Assembly: GCA_934095825.1 (NCBI GenBank)
Contig: CAKOKQ010000012.1
Span: forward strand, 1-51,686
Source of the DNA: an uncultured Bacilli bacterium
GTDB lineage: Bacteria > Bacillota_I > Bacilli_A > RF39 > UBA660
Direction of reading: 5' to 3'
Length of the DNA stretch: 51,686 bases
Shown here one piece after another: positions 35,114 through 43,248 of the stretch. Made by a program: the position numbers and the translations under genes. The notes beneath the pieces are model-generated. The model worked only from the letters and a program-made list of their open reading frames with translations. It was not told the DNA's origin and searched no databases. How positions within the stretch are numbered: position 1 is the first letter of the stretch; each line of letters starts with the position of its first letter.

Positions 35114-37582
35114 ATGATAGAATTAGTAAATGTTAAAAAAACTTATAAAGCTAAAAAGGCTAGTGATACTATTGCTTTAGATGGCGTAAATTTTAAAATA
35201 CCTAGCAAGGGCTTATACTTTATAACTGGGGAGAGTGGTTCCGGTAAATCAACCCTTCTTAATGTCTTAGGAGGACTGGATAAGATTGATACCGGTTCTA
35301 TTAAAGTTGGCAATATTGCTTTAGAAGATTTAAGTAAAAAAGATTTAGTGAAATATCGTAATACTTGTGTTGGTTTTATCTTTCAAGATTATAATTTGTT
35401 TTTAGAATATAATGTTTATGATAATGTTAAGTTAGCTTTAGAACTTAGTAATCAAAATAATAATACAAATATTGATGAGATTTTAAAAAGAGTAGGTTTA
35501 TATGATTTAAGACTCCGTAATATTAATGAACTTTCAGGTGGACAAAGACAAAGAGTAGCTATTGCACGAGCGCTAGTTAAAAATCCAGAGATAATTTTAG
35601 CCGATGAACCAACTGGTAATTTAGATAGTGTTACTTCAAGACAAATAATGACTCTTTTAAAAGAAATAAGTGCGGATAAATGTGTAATCGTAGTAACCCA
35701 TGATAGAACTTTAGCTAACGAATTTGGTAATGGTTTTATCATGATGCAAGATGGTAAAGTCATAAACGATACAATTGTTGCCTTAAAAAATGATGAAAAA
35801 GATATTGTTTTAAGAACTTCTAACTTTAAAAATCGTTATGCTTTAAAATTTACCCTTCATAATATGAAAATGAAACCCGTTAAGTTCGTGATGACAACCC
35901 TGCTTACAGCTTTTGCACTAACCTTAGTGTGTTTAATGTTTACCTTTGTTCTTTTTAATAAGACTAAATTTGCCTTAAATACTTTAACGAAACATAATGT
36001 TGATAAAATAGCCATTAGTCCGGTAACTTGCTTTAAAGACAAAACTTATTCCGATTATGTTGATTGTAATCCCAAATATTTTAATAATGATGATGAAACC
36101 CTAAAATTAGGAAGTCCTGCTTATTTTGGCCGCGATAACGAATTTGCACTTAAATTTGGCAAACCTACTAATATTACCGAAGGCATTCCCAGTTATAGTA
36201 ATATAGTAGAATTAAAAGATGATAGCTTGATTACTTTATATTTAGGACGCTTACCATTAAATGACACCGAAATAGTAATAGATAAAAATATTGCTTATAA
36301 TATAATAAAATATGGAATTTATGATATTAATCAAAATTTAATTAAACCAACTACTATGCAAGATATTTTAAATTTACAAGTTAACTTAGGCAAATATCCA
36401 GTAACTATTGTGGGTATTAATGAGTTTAATAATGACCATTTATTTACCAGTATTAGAAGTGAAGAGAAGACTAATATAAAATTACAAGAATATTTTAAAA
36501 GCTATACTGAAGATAATAATATCTATGTCAAAGGATTTATTGATAATAAAGAATTACTTTATAGTAAAGAAGAAATGTTAAGTAAGTTTATCATTAGTTT
36601 TACGAGTAAATTTAATACTAATATCTATGGTGCGTTACATAATCTTAAGTATTATGAGACCGAGGAGTATTACGATTTAGATTTTAATTTAACTAATAAG
36701 CCCTTAGGTAGTAAAGAAGCTATTATAAGCGCTAATGATATTTTAAATTATAATTCACCAACAACTGGTGATATTGGGAAAAAATTTGCTGAATTTCAAA
36801 AAGAAAATAATAATTTAAGTTATAGTGAAGCCTTACCCGTATTCATTAAAGATATATTTATTAAATATAAAGATGAATTTAATTTAGTTTCTCGGGATAT
36901 GGTTAAAGTTTATAGAGATAGTAATTATACTACTATTCTAAAAGTTGCGGGTGTTACCTTTGATGATTATAGTTATATAAGTAAAGAAATGTATAATAAT
37001 GGTGATAAGAGTAAGAAATTTATCGAAAAAGTTTATATAGGTTTTAAAACTAAGAATGAACTTAATAATCTTTTAACTAAGTATGATTATATGAATAATA
37101 TTCATGAGGACGGCAATTATCTAGTAATGGAAAGTGATTTAGGTGGTGATATTGGCGCTATTGACAATATTTATTATCACTTACATACTTATTTAGTTAT
37201 TATAGCTTGTGTTGTTGCTATCTTTGCTCTTATTTTACTATTTAATTTTATTAATACGACTATTAGCTATGCGAAGAAAAATATTGGTATTTTAAAAAGT
37301 TTGGGAGCTAAAAATAAAGATATTTATAAAATATTTACTTATGAAGCAATTATTATTACCATTATAGCCTTTATTTTATCAATATTAATGTGGACAGTAG
37401 CTTGTAATTTTGCTAATAAAATGTTTTTTGATAATCATGAGTATATTGGAGGTATTGAAATTAATGCCTTGGCACCGTTATTAACCTTAAGTTTTGGTCT
37501 AGTTTTATCTTGGCTTTTAAGTTTAGCTAATTGTAGTAGAATAAATGAAATGCAACCCGTAGATGCTATCTTAAATAAATAA
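35114..37582 (+). CDS. ABC transporter with fused ATPase and FtsX-type permease (MacB-like)
   Basis: 822 residues from ATG 35114, with AAAGGGA just before; an in-frame ATG at 35093 lies before the RBS. ATPase (1-220): GESGSGKST (39-47), Q-loop [35 protein letters not shown]. Then a membrane helix at about 255-280, a large extracytoplasmic region of about 400 residues, and three helices near the C-terminus with the FtsX motif [34 protein letters not shown]. This is the fused type used for peptide/antibiotic efflux or envelope signalling. Export of a toxic peptide is possible but no partner gene is present. Confidence 0.9.
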   Translation: MIELVNVKKTYKAKKASDTIALDGVNFKIPSKGLYFITGESGSGKSTLLNVLGGLDKIDTGSIKVGNIALEDLSKKDLVKYRNTCVGFIFQDYNLFLEYNVYDNVKLALELSNQNNNTNIDEILKRVGLYDLRLRNINELSGGQRQRVAIARALVKNPEIILADEPTGNLDSVTSRQIMTLLKEISADKCVIVVTHDRTLANEFGNGFIMMQDGKVINDTIVALKNDEKDIVLRTSNFKNRYALKFTLHNMKMKPVKFVMTTLLTAFALTLVCLMFTFVLFNKTKFALNTLTKHNVDKIAISPVTCFKDKTYSDYVDCNPKYFNNDDETLKLGSPAYFGRDNEFALKFGKPTNITEGIPSYSNIVELKDDSLITLYLGRLPLNDTEIVIDKNIAYNIIKYGIYDINQNLIKPTTMQDILNLQVNLGKYPVTIVGINEFNNDHLFTSIRSEEKTNIKLQEYFKSYTEDNNIYVKGFIDNKELLYSKEEMLSKFIISFTSKFNTNIYGALHNLKYYETEEYYDLDFNLTNKPLGSKEAIISANDILNYNSPTTGDIGKKFAEFQKENNNLSYSEALPVFIKDIFIKYKDEFNLVSRDMVKVYRDSNYTTILKVAGVTFDDYSYISKEMYNNGDKSKKFIEKVYIGFKTKNELNNLLTKYDYMNNIHEDGNYLVMESDLGGDIGAIDNIYYHLHTYLVIIACVVAIFALILLFNFINTTISYAKKNIGILKSLGAKNKDIYKIFTYEAIIITIIAFILSILMWTVACNFANKMFFDNHEYIGGIEINALAPLLTLSFGLVLSWLLSLANCSRINEMQPVDAILNK

Positions 37583-37641
37583 TTAAATTTAAAAGTAGCT
37601 TATTTATTATTGAACATTTATAATTTTACATTGTAATGACG

Positions 37642-37660
37642 ATGTAATTAAATATTACAT
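37642..37660. promoter_or_regulatory. Probable operator of the RelB/YafQ operon
   Basis: Perfect inverted repeat ATGTAAT-TAAAT-ATTACAT, with a related TTTACAT at 37625-37631, directly upstream of the -35. RelB-type antitoxins bind such palindromes to repress their own operon. Confidence 0.65.
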
Positions 37661-37668
37661 ATAATATA

Positions 37669-37697
37669 TTGACGAAATGATAAAAATATGCTATATT
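37669..37697 (+). promoter_or_regulatory. Promoter of the RelB/YafQ operon
   Basis: TTGACG (37669-37674), 17-base spacer, TATATT (37692-37697). A TAGGAGATG ribosome site follows at 37707-37715. Confidence 0.85.
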
Positions 37698-37720
37698 AAT
37701 ATTGATTAGGAGATGATAAA

Positions 37721-38014
37721 ATGTCTACAATGTCAAATACTACAAATTTAAATATTAGAATTGATAATAATTTGAAAAAGGAATCTGATAATTTATTCAA
37801 AGATTTAGGATTAAATATGTCTACTGCAATTACTATGTTTTTAAAACAATGCGTAAAAACAGAAAGTATACCATTTAAAATTGAACGCCCAAAATCTATT
37901 GGAAAACTTGATACTGCATTGAAGGAGGCTGAAGACATAATTAACAATCCTGATAAGTATAAGGGCTATAATAATATACCTGAGTTATTTGAGGATTTAG
38001 ATAGTGATGATTGA
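37721..38014 (+). CDS. RelB/DinJ-family antitoxin
   Basis: 97 residues. N-terminal ribbon-helix-helix: TTNLNIRIDNNLKKESDNLFKDLGLNMSTAITMFLKQCV, then the usual RelB/DinJ middle (SIPFKI) and an acidic C-terminal tail (IPELFEDLDSDD) that would wrap the toxin. Binds the operator upstream. Coupled to the toxin gene by an 11-base overlap. Confidence 0.93.
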   Translation: MSTMSNTTNLNIRIDNNLKKESDNLFKDLGLNMSTAITMFLKQCVKTESIPFKIERPKSIGKLDTALKEAEDIINNPDKYKGYNNIPELFEDLDSDD

Positions 38015-38309
38015 TTTCCATAATAATACAAAATATAAAATATTTCATACTAGTGATTTTAAAAAAGATTATAAAAAGGTGAAAAAGCAAGGAAAAGATA
38101 TTGAAAAATTAAAAGATATAATTGAAAAATTAGCAAATGGTGAAGACCTTCCTAGTTATAACCATAATCATGCTCTTTATGATAATCGTAAATATAAGGG
38201 ATGCGGTGAATGTCATATTGAACCGGACTGGTTACTTGTATATAAATATCAAAATGATAAATTAATTTTATTATTAGTGGCAACGGGTTCACATAGTAAT
38301 TTATTTTAA
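38004..38309 (+). CDS. YafQ-family mRNA interferase toxin
   Basis: 101 residues from GTG 38004 (ATG 38007 would also do). RelE/YafQ fold: SDFKKDYKKVKKQGKDIEKL, then LPSYNHNHALYDNRKYKGCGECHIEPDWLLVYKYQNDKLILLLVATGSHSNLF, with the YafQ family H...L.G...G..E.HI..DWLL.Y and the final GSHS.LF containing the catalytic His and Phe. Expected to cut mRNA in the ribosomal A site. Intact. Confidence 0.93.
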   Translation: MMIDFHNNTKYKIFHTSDFKKDYKKVKKQGKDIEKLKDIIEKLANGEDLPSYNHNHALYDNRKYKGCGECHIEPDWLLVYKYQNDKLILLLVATGSHSNLF

Positions 38310-38312
38310 ATG

Positions 38313-38348
38313 AAGCACTTCTATTAATTAGCTAATGAAGTGCTTTTA
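38313..38348 (+). terminator. Terminator of the RelB/YafQ operon
   Basis: Perfect 9-bp stem AAGCACTTC / GAAGTGCTT with a 15-base AT-rich loop and a TTTT end. Confidence 0.8.
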
Positions 38349-38422
38349 AGTTTCTTAATTTTTGTTTTAACTACTTAATTTGTTTATATAAAAATAAATA
38401 ATACACCTATGATAAAATTTGA

Positions 38423-38568
38423 TATGGAAAATATATCAATTTTGAAGATTTTAAAAACACGCTAGGTACAATCTTAATGATGAAAGATTAAAATTATTAA
38501 ATGAAATGATAAATGAAAGAGCTATCGAGCTAATAGATATTATTGAAAATAGCGATTTTAATGATTAG
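38423..38568 (+). pseudogene. Probable decayed gene fragment
   Basis: Two frames join into one gene-like segment: YGKYINFEDFKNTLG runs into a stop, while one base over KHARYNLNDERLKLLNEM and INERAIELIDIIENSDFND end at TAG 38566. It has no start or RBS. Codon style is normal, so it looks like the 3' end of a lost gene. Parent family not recognised. The remainder of 38350-38661 shows no other feature. Confidence 0.4.
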
Positions 38569-38661
38569 TTTTTAGAATAAATTCCTACAACTTGTATGCT
38601 ATTTGCGATGTATTAACAAGATTTTAATATCATTATTTAATTTTGACAAAACTTTAATTAA

Positions 38662-38688
38662 TTAGCACTTATCACTTGACAGTGCTAA
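38662..38688. promoter_or_regulatory. CIRCE element (HrcA operator)
   Basis: TTAGCACTT-N9-CAGTGCTAA, which differs from the consensus TTAGCACTC-N9-GAGTGCTAA only at the innermost base of each arm. It overlaps the -35 box of hsp20, so bound HrcA would block transcription until heat shock. Confidence 0.93.
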
Positions 38689-38704
38689 TCAAAAGTGGTA
38701 TAAC
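38676..38704 (+). promoter_or_regulatory. hsp20 promoter inside CIRCE
   Basis: TTGACA (38676-38681), 17-base spacer, TATAAC (38699-38704). Transcription should start near 38711, exactly at a hairpin. Confidence 0.88.
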
Positions 38705-38710
38705 ATAATC

Positions 38711-38794
38711 GTAAGTAAGAAAGCTACTTACAGGTATTAAAATTATATTGTTGAGTACCCTATAAAAGGGGTAACATGAAAGGAAATGATTTAT
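38711..38794 (+). promoter_or_regulatory. Structured hsp20 leader with a 12-codon overlapping ORF
   Basis: The predicted 5' end carries a perfect hairpin GTAAGTA / TACTTAC (38711-38731). A second stem TACCC / GGGTA (38756-38773) includes an AAAGGGG ribosome site for a small frame, ATG 38776 to TAG 38814 (MKGNDLYDVSTK), which overlaps the hsp20 start in another frame. Could tune translation or RNA stability. Confidence 0.45.
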
Positions 38795-39211
38795 ATGATG
38801 TTAGTACCAAATAGAGATTTTGACTTATTTGATGATATTTTTGGAGATCCCTTCTTTAGAAAAAGTGAAAGCAAAATGATGAAGACGGATATCCGTGAAG
38901 ATAAAGACAACTATGTAATAGATATTGATTTACCGGGATTCGATAAAAAGAATATTAAAATTGATGTAACTGATGGTTATTTAACTATTAATGCTAAAGT
39001 TAATAATGAAGATAATGAGAAAAAAGGTGGCAAATATATTAGAAAAGAAAGATATTACGGCGAGTGTTCGCGTAGTTTCTATGTTGGCGATGATGTAAAA
39101 CCTGAAAATATTAATGCTAACTTTAAAAATGGTATTTTAACTTTAGAAGTACCTAAAGTAGAAAATAAAGGTAAATTACCAGAAAAGAAATATATTGAAA
39201 TTAAAGACTAA
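38795..39211 (+). CDS. hsp20: Hsp20 small heat-shock chaperone
   Basis: 138 residues. ATG 38795 chosen because AAAGGA (38779-38784) is 10 bases before it; ATG 38786 is too close. N-terminus MMLVPNRDFDLFDDIFGDPFF, then the alpha-crystallin domain: KTDIREDKDNYVIDIDLPGFDKKNIKIDVTDGYLTINAK ... ERYYGECSRSFYVGDDVKPENINANFKNGILTLEVPK with the A/G-x-x-x-N-G-[VI]-L motif (ANFKNGILTLEVPK). ATP-independent holdase binding unfolding proteins. Controlled by CIRCE/HrcA through the promoter above, monocistronic with its own terminator. Confidence 0.96.
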   Translation: MMLVPNRDFDLFDDIFGDPFFRKSESKMMKTDIREDKDNYVIDIDLPGFDKKNIKIDVTDGYLTINAKVNNEDNEKKGGKYIRKERYYGECSRSFYVGDDVKPENINANFKNGILTLEVPKVENKGKLPEKKYIEIKD

Positions 39212-39230
39212 TATATAAACTTTTAAATAA

Positions 39231-39253
39231 ACATGCAAAAACTGCATGTTTTT
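39231..39253 (+). terminator. hsp20 terminator
   Basis: Perfect 7-bp stem ACATGCA / TGCATGT with loop AAAAC, then TTTT. Confidence 0.85.
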
Positions 39254-39281
39254 CATTTGTAAACTTATTTGAAAAATTCTA

Positions 39282-39310
39282 TTGACATTATTATCCTAAA
39301 ATGTTATTAT
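39282..39310 (+). promoter_or_regulatory. Strong SigA-type promoter of the 39336 gene
   Basis: Consensus TTGACA (39282-39287), 17-base spacer, TATTAT (39305-39310); GGGGG ribosome site at 39324-39328. Confidence 0.9.
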
Positions 39311-39335
39311 ACAAGGCAATTAAGGGGGCAAATTT

Positions 39336-39965
39336 ATGGAAAGTAATATAGTTGATGAACAACAAAAAAGATTAGAAGAAGCCAAAAAAGATAAAATCGA
39401 TGGTAGTATTAATCATTTTGATAGGTTAAATTTACTTCCATCAACTAATTTAATGTATGTAAAATACGCTTTTTTAAACAAATTGTCGATGGAAACTAAT
39501 GAAAAATTAACAGTGTTTTCTCTTGAAGATATGGATATTACTATTAAAGGTTATTTAGCTTTAAGTAATAAGGAAAAGTCTGAAAAATATATTAAAAATT
39601 TAGAAGCATATAATCAAAAGCAAATAGAGGCTGCAAAAATCATGTATGCCAAAAAACTTGCTGCTAAAAGACATTCTGCAGAATATCATTATTGTATAAC
39701 TGAAAGTATGATTGAGTGGTTAATAGAGGTTGGAAAGATAAAATATAATATTAACTATGAAGTAGATCTTTCGAATGCTGACAACGAAGCTTTTTTTCAA
39801 TTACTAAGAAATATGTATGATTCCTTATCCCGTAAAAAGCAAGATTATTTGATTAATGGTAATTCTAATGAAGAACTAGAAGGTTCATTAAATGAGGTAA
39901 TCAATAACTTAAAAGAAATTATTGATACTTTTAAGAAAGATACTGCATTGATTAAAAAAATTTAA
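39336..39965 (+). CDS. Hypothetical helical protein
   Basis: 209 residues, soluble, highly charged, largely helical (EEAKKDKIDGSINHFDRLNLLPSTNLMYVKYAFLNKLSM, KAYN.K.IEAAKIMYAKKLAAKRHSAEYH, and a coiled tail EVINNLKEIIDTFKKD). No motif recognised. A strong promoter precedes it, and it is 27 bases before the next gene, with which it probably forms a two-gene operon ending at the hairpin 40645-40683. Confidence 0.7.
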   Translation: MESNIVDEQQKRLEEAKKDKIDGSINHFDRLNLLPSTNLMYVKYAFLNKLSMETNEKLTVFSLEDMDITIKGYLALSNKEKSEKYIKNLEAYNQKQIEAAKIMYAKKLAAKRHSAEYHYCITESMIEWLIEVGKIKYNINYEVDLSNADNEAFFQLLRNMYDSLSRKKQDYLINGNSNEELEGSLNEVINNLKEIIDTFKKDTALIKKI

Positions 39966-39992
39966 AGATAAGAAAAGAAAGAAGATAATAAT

Positions 39993-40673
39993 ATGTACCC
40001 ATTTGAATTTACAAAGTCAAAAAATTATTGGCAGATTTTAGGTTTGCCAATTGTTGATGCAAATAATCGTATCTCTAATGATATGAGTATGCGTCAAATT
40101 AAAATTCAATTTGATTGGAAATTGGATTATAATAAAAGAAAAATTGAAGAATTAAATAATACAGCTGCTAATAAGGAAAGCAAATTAGATCCCGATTTTA
40201 GTAAAAGATTAGAATCTAATTTAAACAACATTTTAGATGTTATAAATGCTTATTTAACCTTTAGAGAACCTATTTTGTTTTATAAATATAATTGTTTCTT
40301 AAGTGAAGAAGATGCTTATTTTACAAACGATCCTTATTGTGGATTTAATTATTTTTATAAGAAAGATTTAGATTATGAAGAAAGAAGTCATTTTGCTAAT
40401 AAAATAAACGAAATGAACGCTTCCTTATATGAAACATTTTACTCATTAAAAGCAAAAATTCCTTCATCTACAGATATAGATATAGAGAAAGCCATAAAAA
40501 TTCAAAATCTTATGGATGCCATAAATGTTGGCCTTAAGGATATTGCTGATGTAGAAAAGAAAATCTTAGAACATGGTAGTTTTAATCCCAATGAAGTATT
40601 TGAAAAAGGATTTAGAACGGAAAATGGTTTAAAATTTGATTATCAAGAAGACTATATGTTAAAGCGCAGATAG
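39993..40673 (+). CDS. Hypothetical protein with a degenerate J-like N-terminus
   Basis: 226 residues from ATG 39993 with AAAGAAAGAAG just before. The start FTKSKNYWQILGLPIVDAN...SMRQIKIQFDWKLDYNKRK parallels the J-domain opening (YY.ILGL......I.IK.A...L....H), but there is no HPD tripeptide, so stimulation of DnaK is unlikely. The rest is helical (KRLESNLNNILDVINAYLTFREPILFYKYN..., SLYETFYSLKAKIP). Neighbour of hsp20 but under another promoter. The stop codon lies within the terminator stem. Confidence 0.7.
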   Translation: MYPFEFTKSKNYWQILGLPIVDANNRISNDMSMRQIKIQFDWKLDYNKRKIEELNNTAANKESKLDPDFSKRLESNLNNILDVINAYLTFREPILFYKYNCFLSEEDAYFTNDPYCGFNYFYKKDLDYEERSHFANKINEMNASLYETFYSLKAKIPSSTDIDIEKAIKIQNLMDAINVGLKDIADVEKKILEHGSFNPNEVFEKGFRTENGLKFDYQEDYMLKRR

Positions 40674-40683
40674 TCTTCTTTTT
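40645..40683 (+). terminator. Terminator overlapping the end of the 39993 gene
   Basis: 11-bp stem AAGAAGACTAT / ATAGTCTTCTT with a 14-base loop, followed by TTT. The 5' arm is coding sequence and the TAG stop is in the 3' arm. Confidence 0.85.
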
Positions 40684-40721
40684 AAATACTTTGTCATTTT
40701 TCTAGTACTTATTAGAAGTCT

Positions 40722-40728
40722 TGTCGAA
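40722..40728 (+). promoter_or_regulatory. Spo0A box before the sporulation sigma gene
   Basis: Exact TGTCGAA, the 0A-box consensus, 50 bases upstream of the sigma gene start, where a Spo0A~P-activated promoter is found in Bacillus spoIIA. A TTGTCATTTTT at 40691-40701 may be a second weaker site. Confidence 0.6.
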
Positions 40729-40777
40729 AGCCTTTAAAATCATTAAAATTTATAGTATCCTTTAAACAGGTGAAAAT

Positions 40778-41420
40778 ATGGATGAACTATTAAGTAGCTG
40801 TGAAGGGTTAGTTAAAAAAGTAGCCCAAAATTTCTATAATGTTGATAAAGAAGAATTATACCATGTCGGAAGAATTGGCCTTTTTAAAGCCTATCAACAT
40901 TATAAAAAAGATACCAACACCAAGTTTTCTAGTTTTGCTTATACCTATATCTTTGGAGAAATGTATGAGTTAGCGCGGATGAAGAAAGCCATAAGTCCTC
41001 CCTAGAGAAGTTTTAAAAACCGCTAAGTTAGTCTTAAAAACCAAAGAATACTTAGACCAACTTTATAAAAACGATACTCCCTTAGAACAAGTAGCAGCTT
41101 ATCTTAATTTAAGTATAAGTGAAGTTACTAGTGCTCTAAATAGTCTAGATACAACCGTCAGTCTAGATGAAATAAGAGATGAAGATACCAACCTTTATAA
41201 TAAACTTTCTTCTAAACCTTTAAATCTTGATATGCAAATAGATTTACAAAATATGATAAATACCTTAGAAAGTCCTGATAAAGAAATAATCCTTTTGCGT
41301 TATTTTAATGACTATACTCAAGAAGAACTGGCTAAAATGTTTCATATGTCGCAGGTAAGTATCTCTCGCTTACTAACGCGAAACTTAAAAAAATTAAAAA
41401 TTGCTTATAGCGAAGTATAA
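40778..41420 (+). CDS. SigF/SigG-type sporulation sigma factor, needs a +1 frameshift
   Basis: Two frames together encode one sigma factor of about 213 residues. The first (40778-41005) holds region 2 (CEGLVKKVAQNFYNVDKEELYHVGRIGLFKAYQHYKK..KFSSFAYTYIFGEM). It stops at TAG directly after SPP codons. The +1 frame is open from 41004 (REVLKTAKLVLKTKEYLDQLY) to 41420, with regions 3 and 4 (PDKEIILLRYFNDYTQEELAKMFHMSQVSISRLLTRNLKKLKIAY). Placement just before spoVAC recalls B. subtilis, where sigF precedes spoVA; no anti-sigma gene (spoIIAB) precedes it here. Somewhat shorter than the usual 255. The shift is at CCC TAG A: slipping one base gives CCT AGA. May be programmed, mutational or a sequence error. 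Confidence 0.8.
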
Positions 41421-41432
41421 AATTTAAAAAAT

Positions 41433-41461
41433 ACCCCCATAATAACTATGGAGGTTCTTTT
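41433..41461 (+). promoter_or_regulatory. Hairpin that buries the spoVAC ribosome site
   Basis: ACCCCCATA pairs with TATGGAGGT (one internal mismatch, loop ATAAC), followed by TCTTTT and then ATG. The GGAGG Shine-Dalgarno is in the 3' arm, and the T run makes it terminator-like as well. Confidence 0.65.
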
Positions 41462-41896
41462 ATGAATAAAGAAGAATACGCTAAGTTAGTAAAAAAATAT
41501 ACACCGAGTGAGGATAAGTTAAAACATGCTTTAATTGCTTTTATAGTTGGGGGGATAATTGGAATACTAGCTTGTTTTATCTATAATATTTTAATGAAGT
41601 TTGATATTAGTACGAAAGATGCAAATATTTGGACACTTCTAATTATTATTGCTACCTCTAGTTTATTTACCGGCTTTGGTTTTTTTGATAATTGGGTTAG
41701 TAAAACGAGATGTGGTTTAGTTATTCCTATTACAGGATTTGCTCATTCTGTTACATCAGCCGCTTTAGAATATAAAAAAGATGGTTTAATTACAGGGTTA
41801 GGAGCCAATATCTTTAAACTTGCTGGATCCGTACTTTTATATGGAATGATAAGTGCTTTTTTACTTACGGTTGTAAAGGTGGTGTTCCATGGCTAG
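41462..41896 (+). CDS. spoVAC: Stage V sporulation protein AC
   Basis: 144 residues with about four membrane helices. N-terminus KEEYAKLVKKYTPSEDKLKHALIAFIVGGIIG and the stretch LFTGFGFFDNWVSKTRCGLVIPITGFAHSVTSAALEYKKDG.ITGLGAN.FKLAGSVLLYG are SpoVAC throughout. It is the mechanosensitive subunit of the SpoVA channel, which moves dipicolinic acid into the forespore and out on germination. First of a compact three-gene spoVA operon (AC-AD-AE), overlapping spoVAD by 8 bases. Confidence 0.96.
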   Translation: MNKEEYAKLVKKYTPSEDKLKHALIAFIVGGIIGILACFIYNILMKFDISTKDANIWTLLIIIATSSLFTGFGFFDNWVSKTRCGLVIPITGFAHSVTSAALEYKKDGLITGLGANIFKLAGSVLLYGMISAFLLTVVKVVFHG

Positions 41897-42854
41897 TTTA
41901 AAATTTAATAATATTTATATTAAAGATTGGTATAGTATTGCAAGTTCTAATGAAACTTTAGGACCTATTAAGAAATATAATCAAGTTATTGCTGATCATT
42001 ATTTTGGAGAAAAGACTTTTGAGCGTGCGGAAATGAAGATGCAAAGTACGGTCATTGATAATTTAATAAAGAGAAATGATTTACAAAAGGGGATTGATTT
42101 ACTTATTGGTGGGGAACTTTCTAATCAGTTATCACTTACTAATTTTACGGCTAGTAAATATAATATTCCGTATTTAGGTGTTTATTCGGCTTGTGCTAGT
42201 TTTAATGAAGCCTTAATTATTATGAGTATATTTTTAAACGACCGCAAAATTAAGAACGGGTTATGTTTAACAAGTAGTCATACCGAGGTTGCTGAAAGAC
42301 AGTTTCGATATCCAATTGAATATGGAGCCCCAAGATTTAAGAGAAGTACCATGACCGCAACGGGAAGTGTTGGGGTTATCCTAGCTCATGAAGGAAAAAT
42401 TAAGATTAACAGTGCTACTATTGGTAGTTCGGTTAATTATGGACTTACTGATGTTAATAATATGGGTGCAGTAATGGCTCCCGCCGCGGCAGAAACTTTA
42501 ATGAAACACCTAAAAGATTTAAAAATTTCTGCTGACTATTATGATTTAATTTTAACTGGTGATTTAGGACGAACGGGGTCTAAATTGTTTTTAGAAATTC
42601 TAAAGAAAAATAATCTTAATTTAACTAATTATCAAGATGCAGGTTCGATATTATTTAAAGAAAAAGATTTTGAAAACTCTGGTTCTTCGGGACCAGTAAC
42701 ATTGCCACTAGTAGTATTTAATAAAATTATTCAAAATAAGAAGTATAAAAATATTCTTTTGCTTGCAACTGGAGCCTTACATTCGCCAACTTTAGTTAAT
42801 CAGCATGAAGAGATACCTGCCATTAGTCATGCTGTTTCCTTGGAGGTTTTATGA
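41889..42854 (+). CDS. spoVAD: Stage V sporulation protein AD
   Basis: 321 residues, near the 338 of Bacillus. Thiolase-like fold protein that binds dipicolinic acid on the spore inner membrane. Family stretches: AGDLLNQ-like GGELSNQLSLTNFTASKYNIPYLGVYSACASF.E.L, SSHTEVAERQFRYPIEYG, and DLILTGDLGRTGSKLF. Encoded between AC and AE with overlaps of 8 and 4 bases, so the three subunits are made together. Confidence 0.96.
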   Translation: MASLKFNNIYIKDWYSIASSNETLGPIKKYNQVIADHYFGEKTFERAEMKMQSTVIDNLIKRNDLQKGIDLLIGGELSNQLSLTNFTASKYNIPYLGVYSACASFNEALIIMSIFLNDRKIKNGLCLTSSHTEVAERQFRYPIEYGAPRFKRSTMTATGSVGVILAHEGKIKINSATIGSSVNYGLTDVNNMGAVMAPAAAETLMKHLKDLKISADYYDLILTGDLGRTGSKLFLEILKKNNLNLTNYQDAGSILFKEKDFENSGSSGPVTLPLVVFNKIIQNKKYKNILLLATGALHSPTLVNQHEEIPAISHAVSLEVL

Positions 42855-43201
42855 TTTATTTATATTCATTTTTATTTGTTGGAGTTTTATGTTTAATTGG
42901 GGAGATTATTTTAGATAATACGAATTTAACTCCCGGACATATTACATCTTTGTTTGTAAGTTTGGGAGCGGTTTTATCTTTTTTCAATATTTACCCTTGG
43001 TTTGTAGAAAAAGTTGGCATTGGGGCTTCTATTCCGATAACTAGTTTTGGTAATTTGCTTTATCAAGCCTGTTTAGAAGGGTTTCACACGAAAGGTGTTT
43101 TAGGCATGTTTACTAATCTTTTAACTACTACTTCTGCTGGAATCAGTGGGGCAGTAATATTTGCTTTTTTAGTAACGGTATTTTTAAATCCTAAAGATTA
43201 A
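42851..43201 (+). CDS. spoVAE: Stage V sporulation protein AE
   Basis: 116 residues, the usual SpoVAEb size, about three membrane helices. MIYLYSFLFVGVLCLIGEIILDNTNLTPGHITSLFVSLGAVLSFFNIY, GIGASIPITSFGNLLYQACLEGFHTKGVLGMFTNLLTTTSAGISGAVIFAFL is typical SpoVAE. Starts within the spoVAD stop (ATGA). A terminator follows 25 bases after the end. Confidence 0.95.
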   Translation: MIYLYSFLFVGVLCLIGEIILDNTNLTPGHITSLFVSLGAVLSFFNIYPWFVEKVGIGASIPITSFGNLLYQACLEGFHTKGVLGMFTNLLTTTSAGISGAVIFAFLVTVFLNPKD

Positions 43202-43225
43202 GATATAGAAAAATTAGAATATAGG

Positions 43226-43247
43226 GACGAGTCATCGTCTTTTTTTG
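43226..43247 (+). terminator. Terminator of the spoVA operon
   Basis: Perfect GACGA-GTCA-TCGTC stem followed by seven Ts. Confidence 0.88.
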
Positions 43248-43248
43248 A

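Noticed and set aside
40778..41005. First half of the sigma gene as an independent 75-residue protein
   Set aside because: It contains only region 2 and the continuation in the +1 frame is perfect, so one gene is the better reading.
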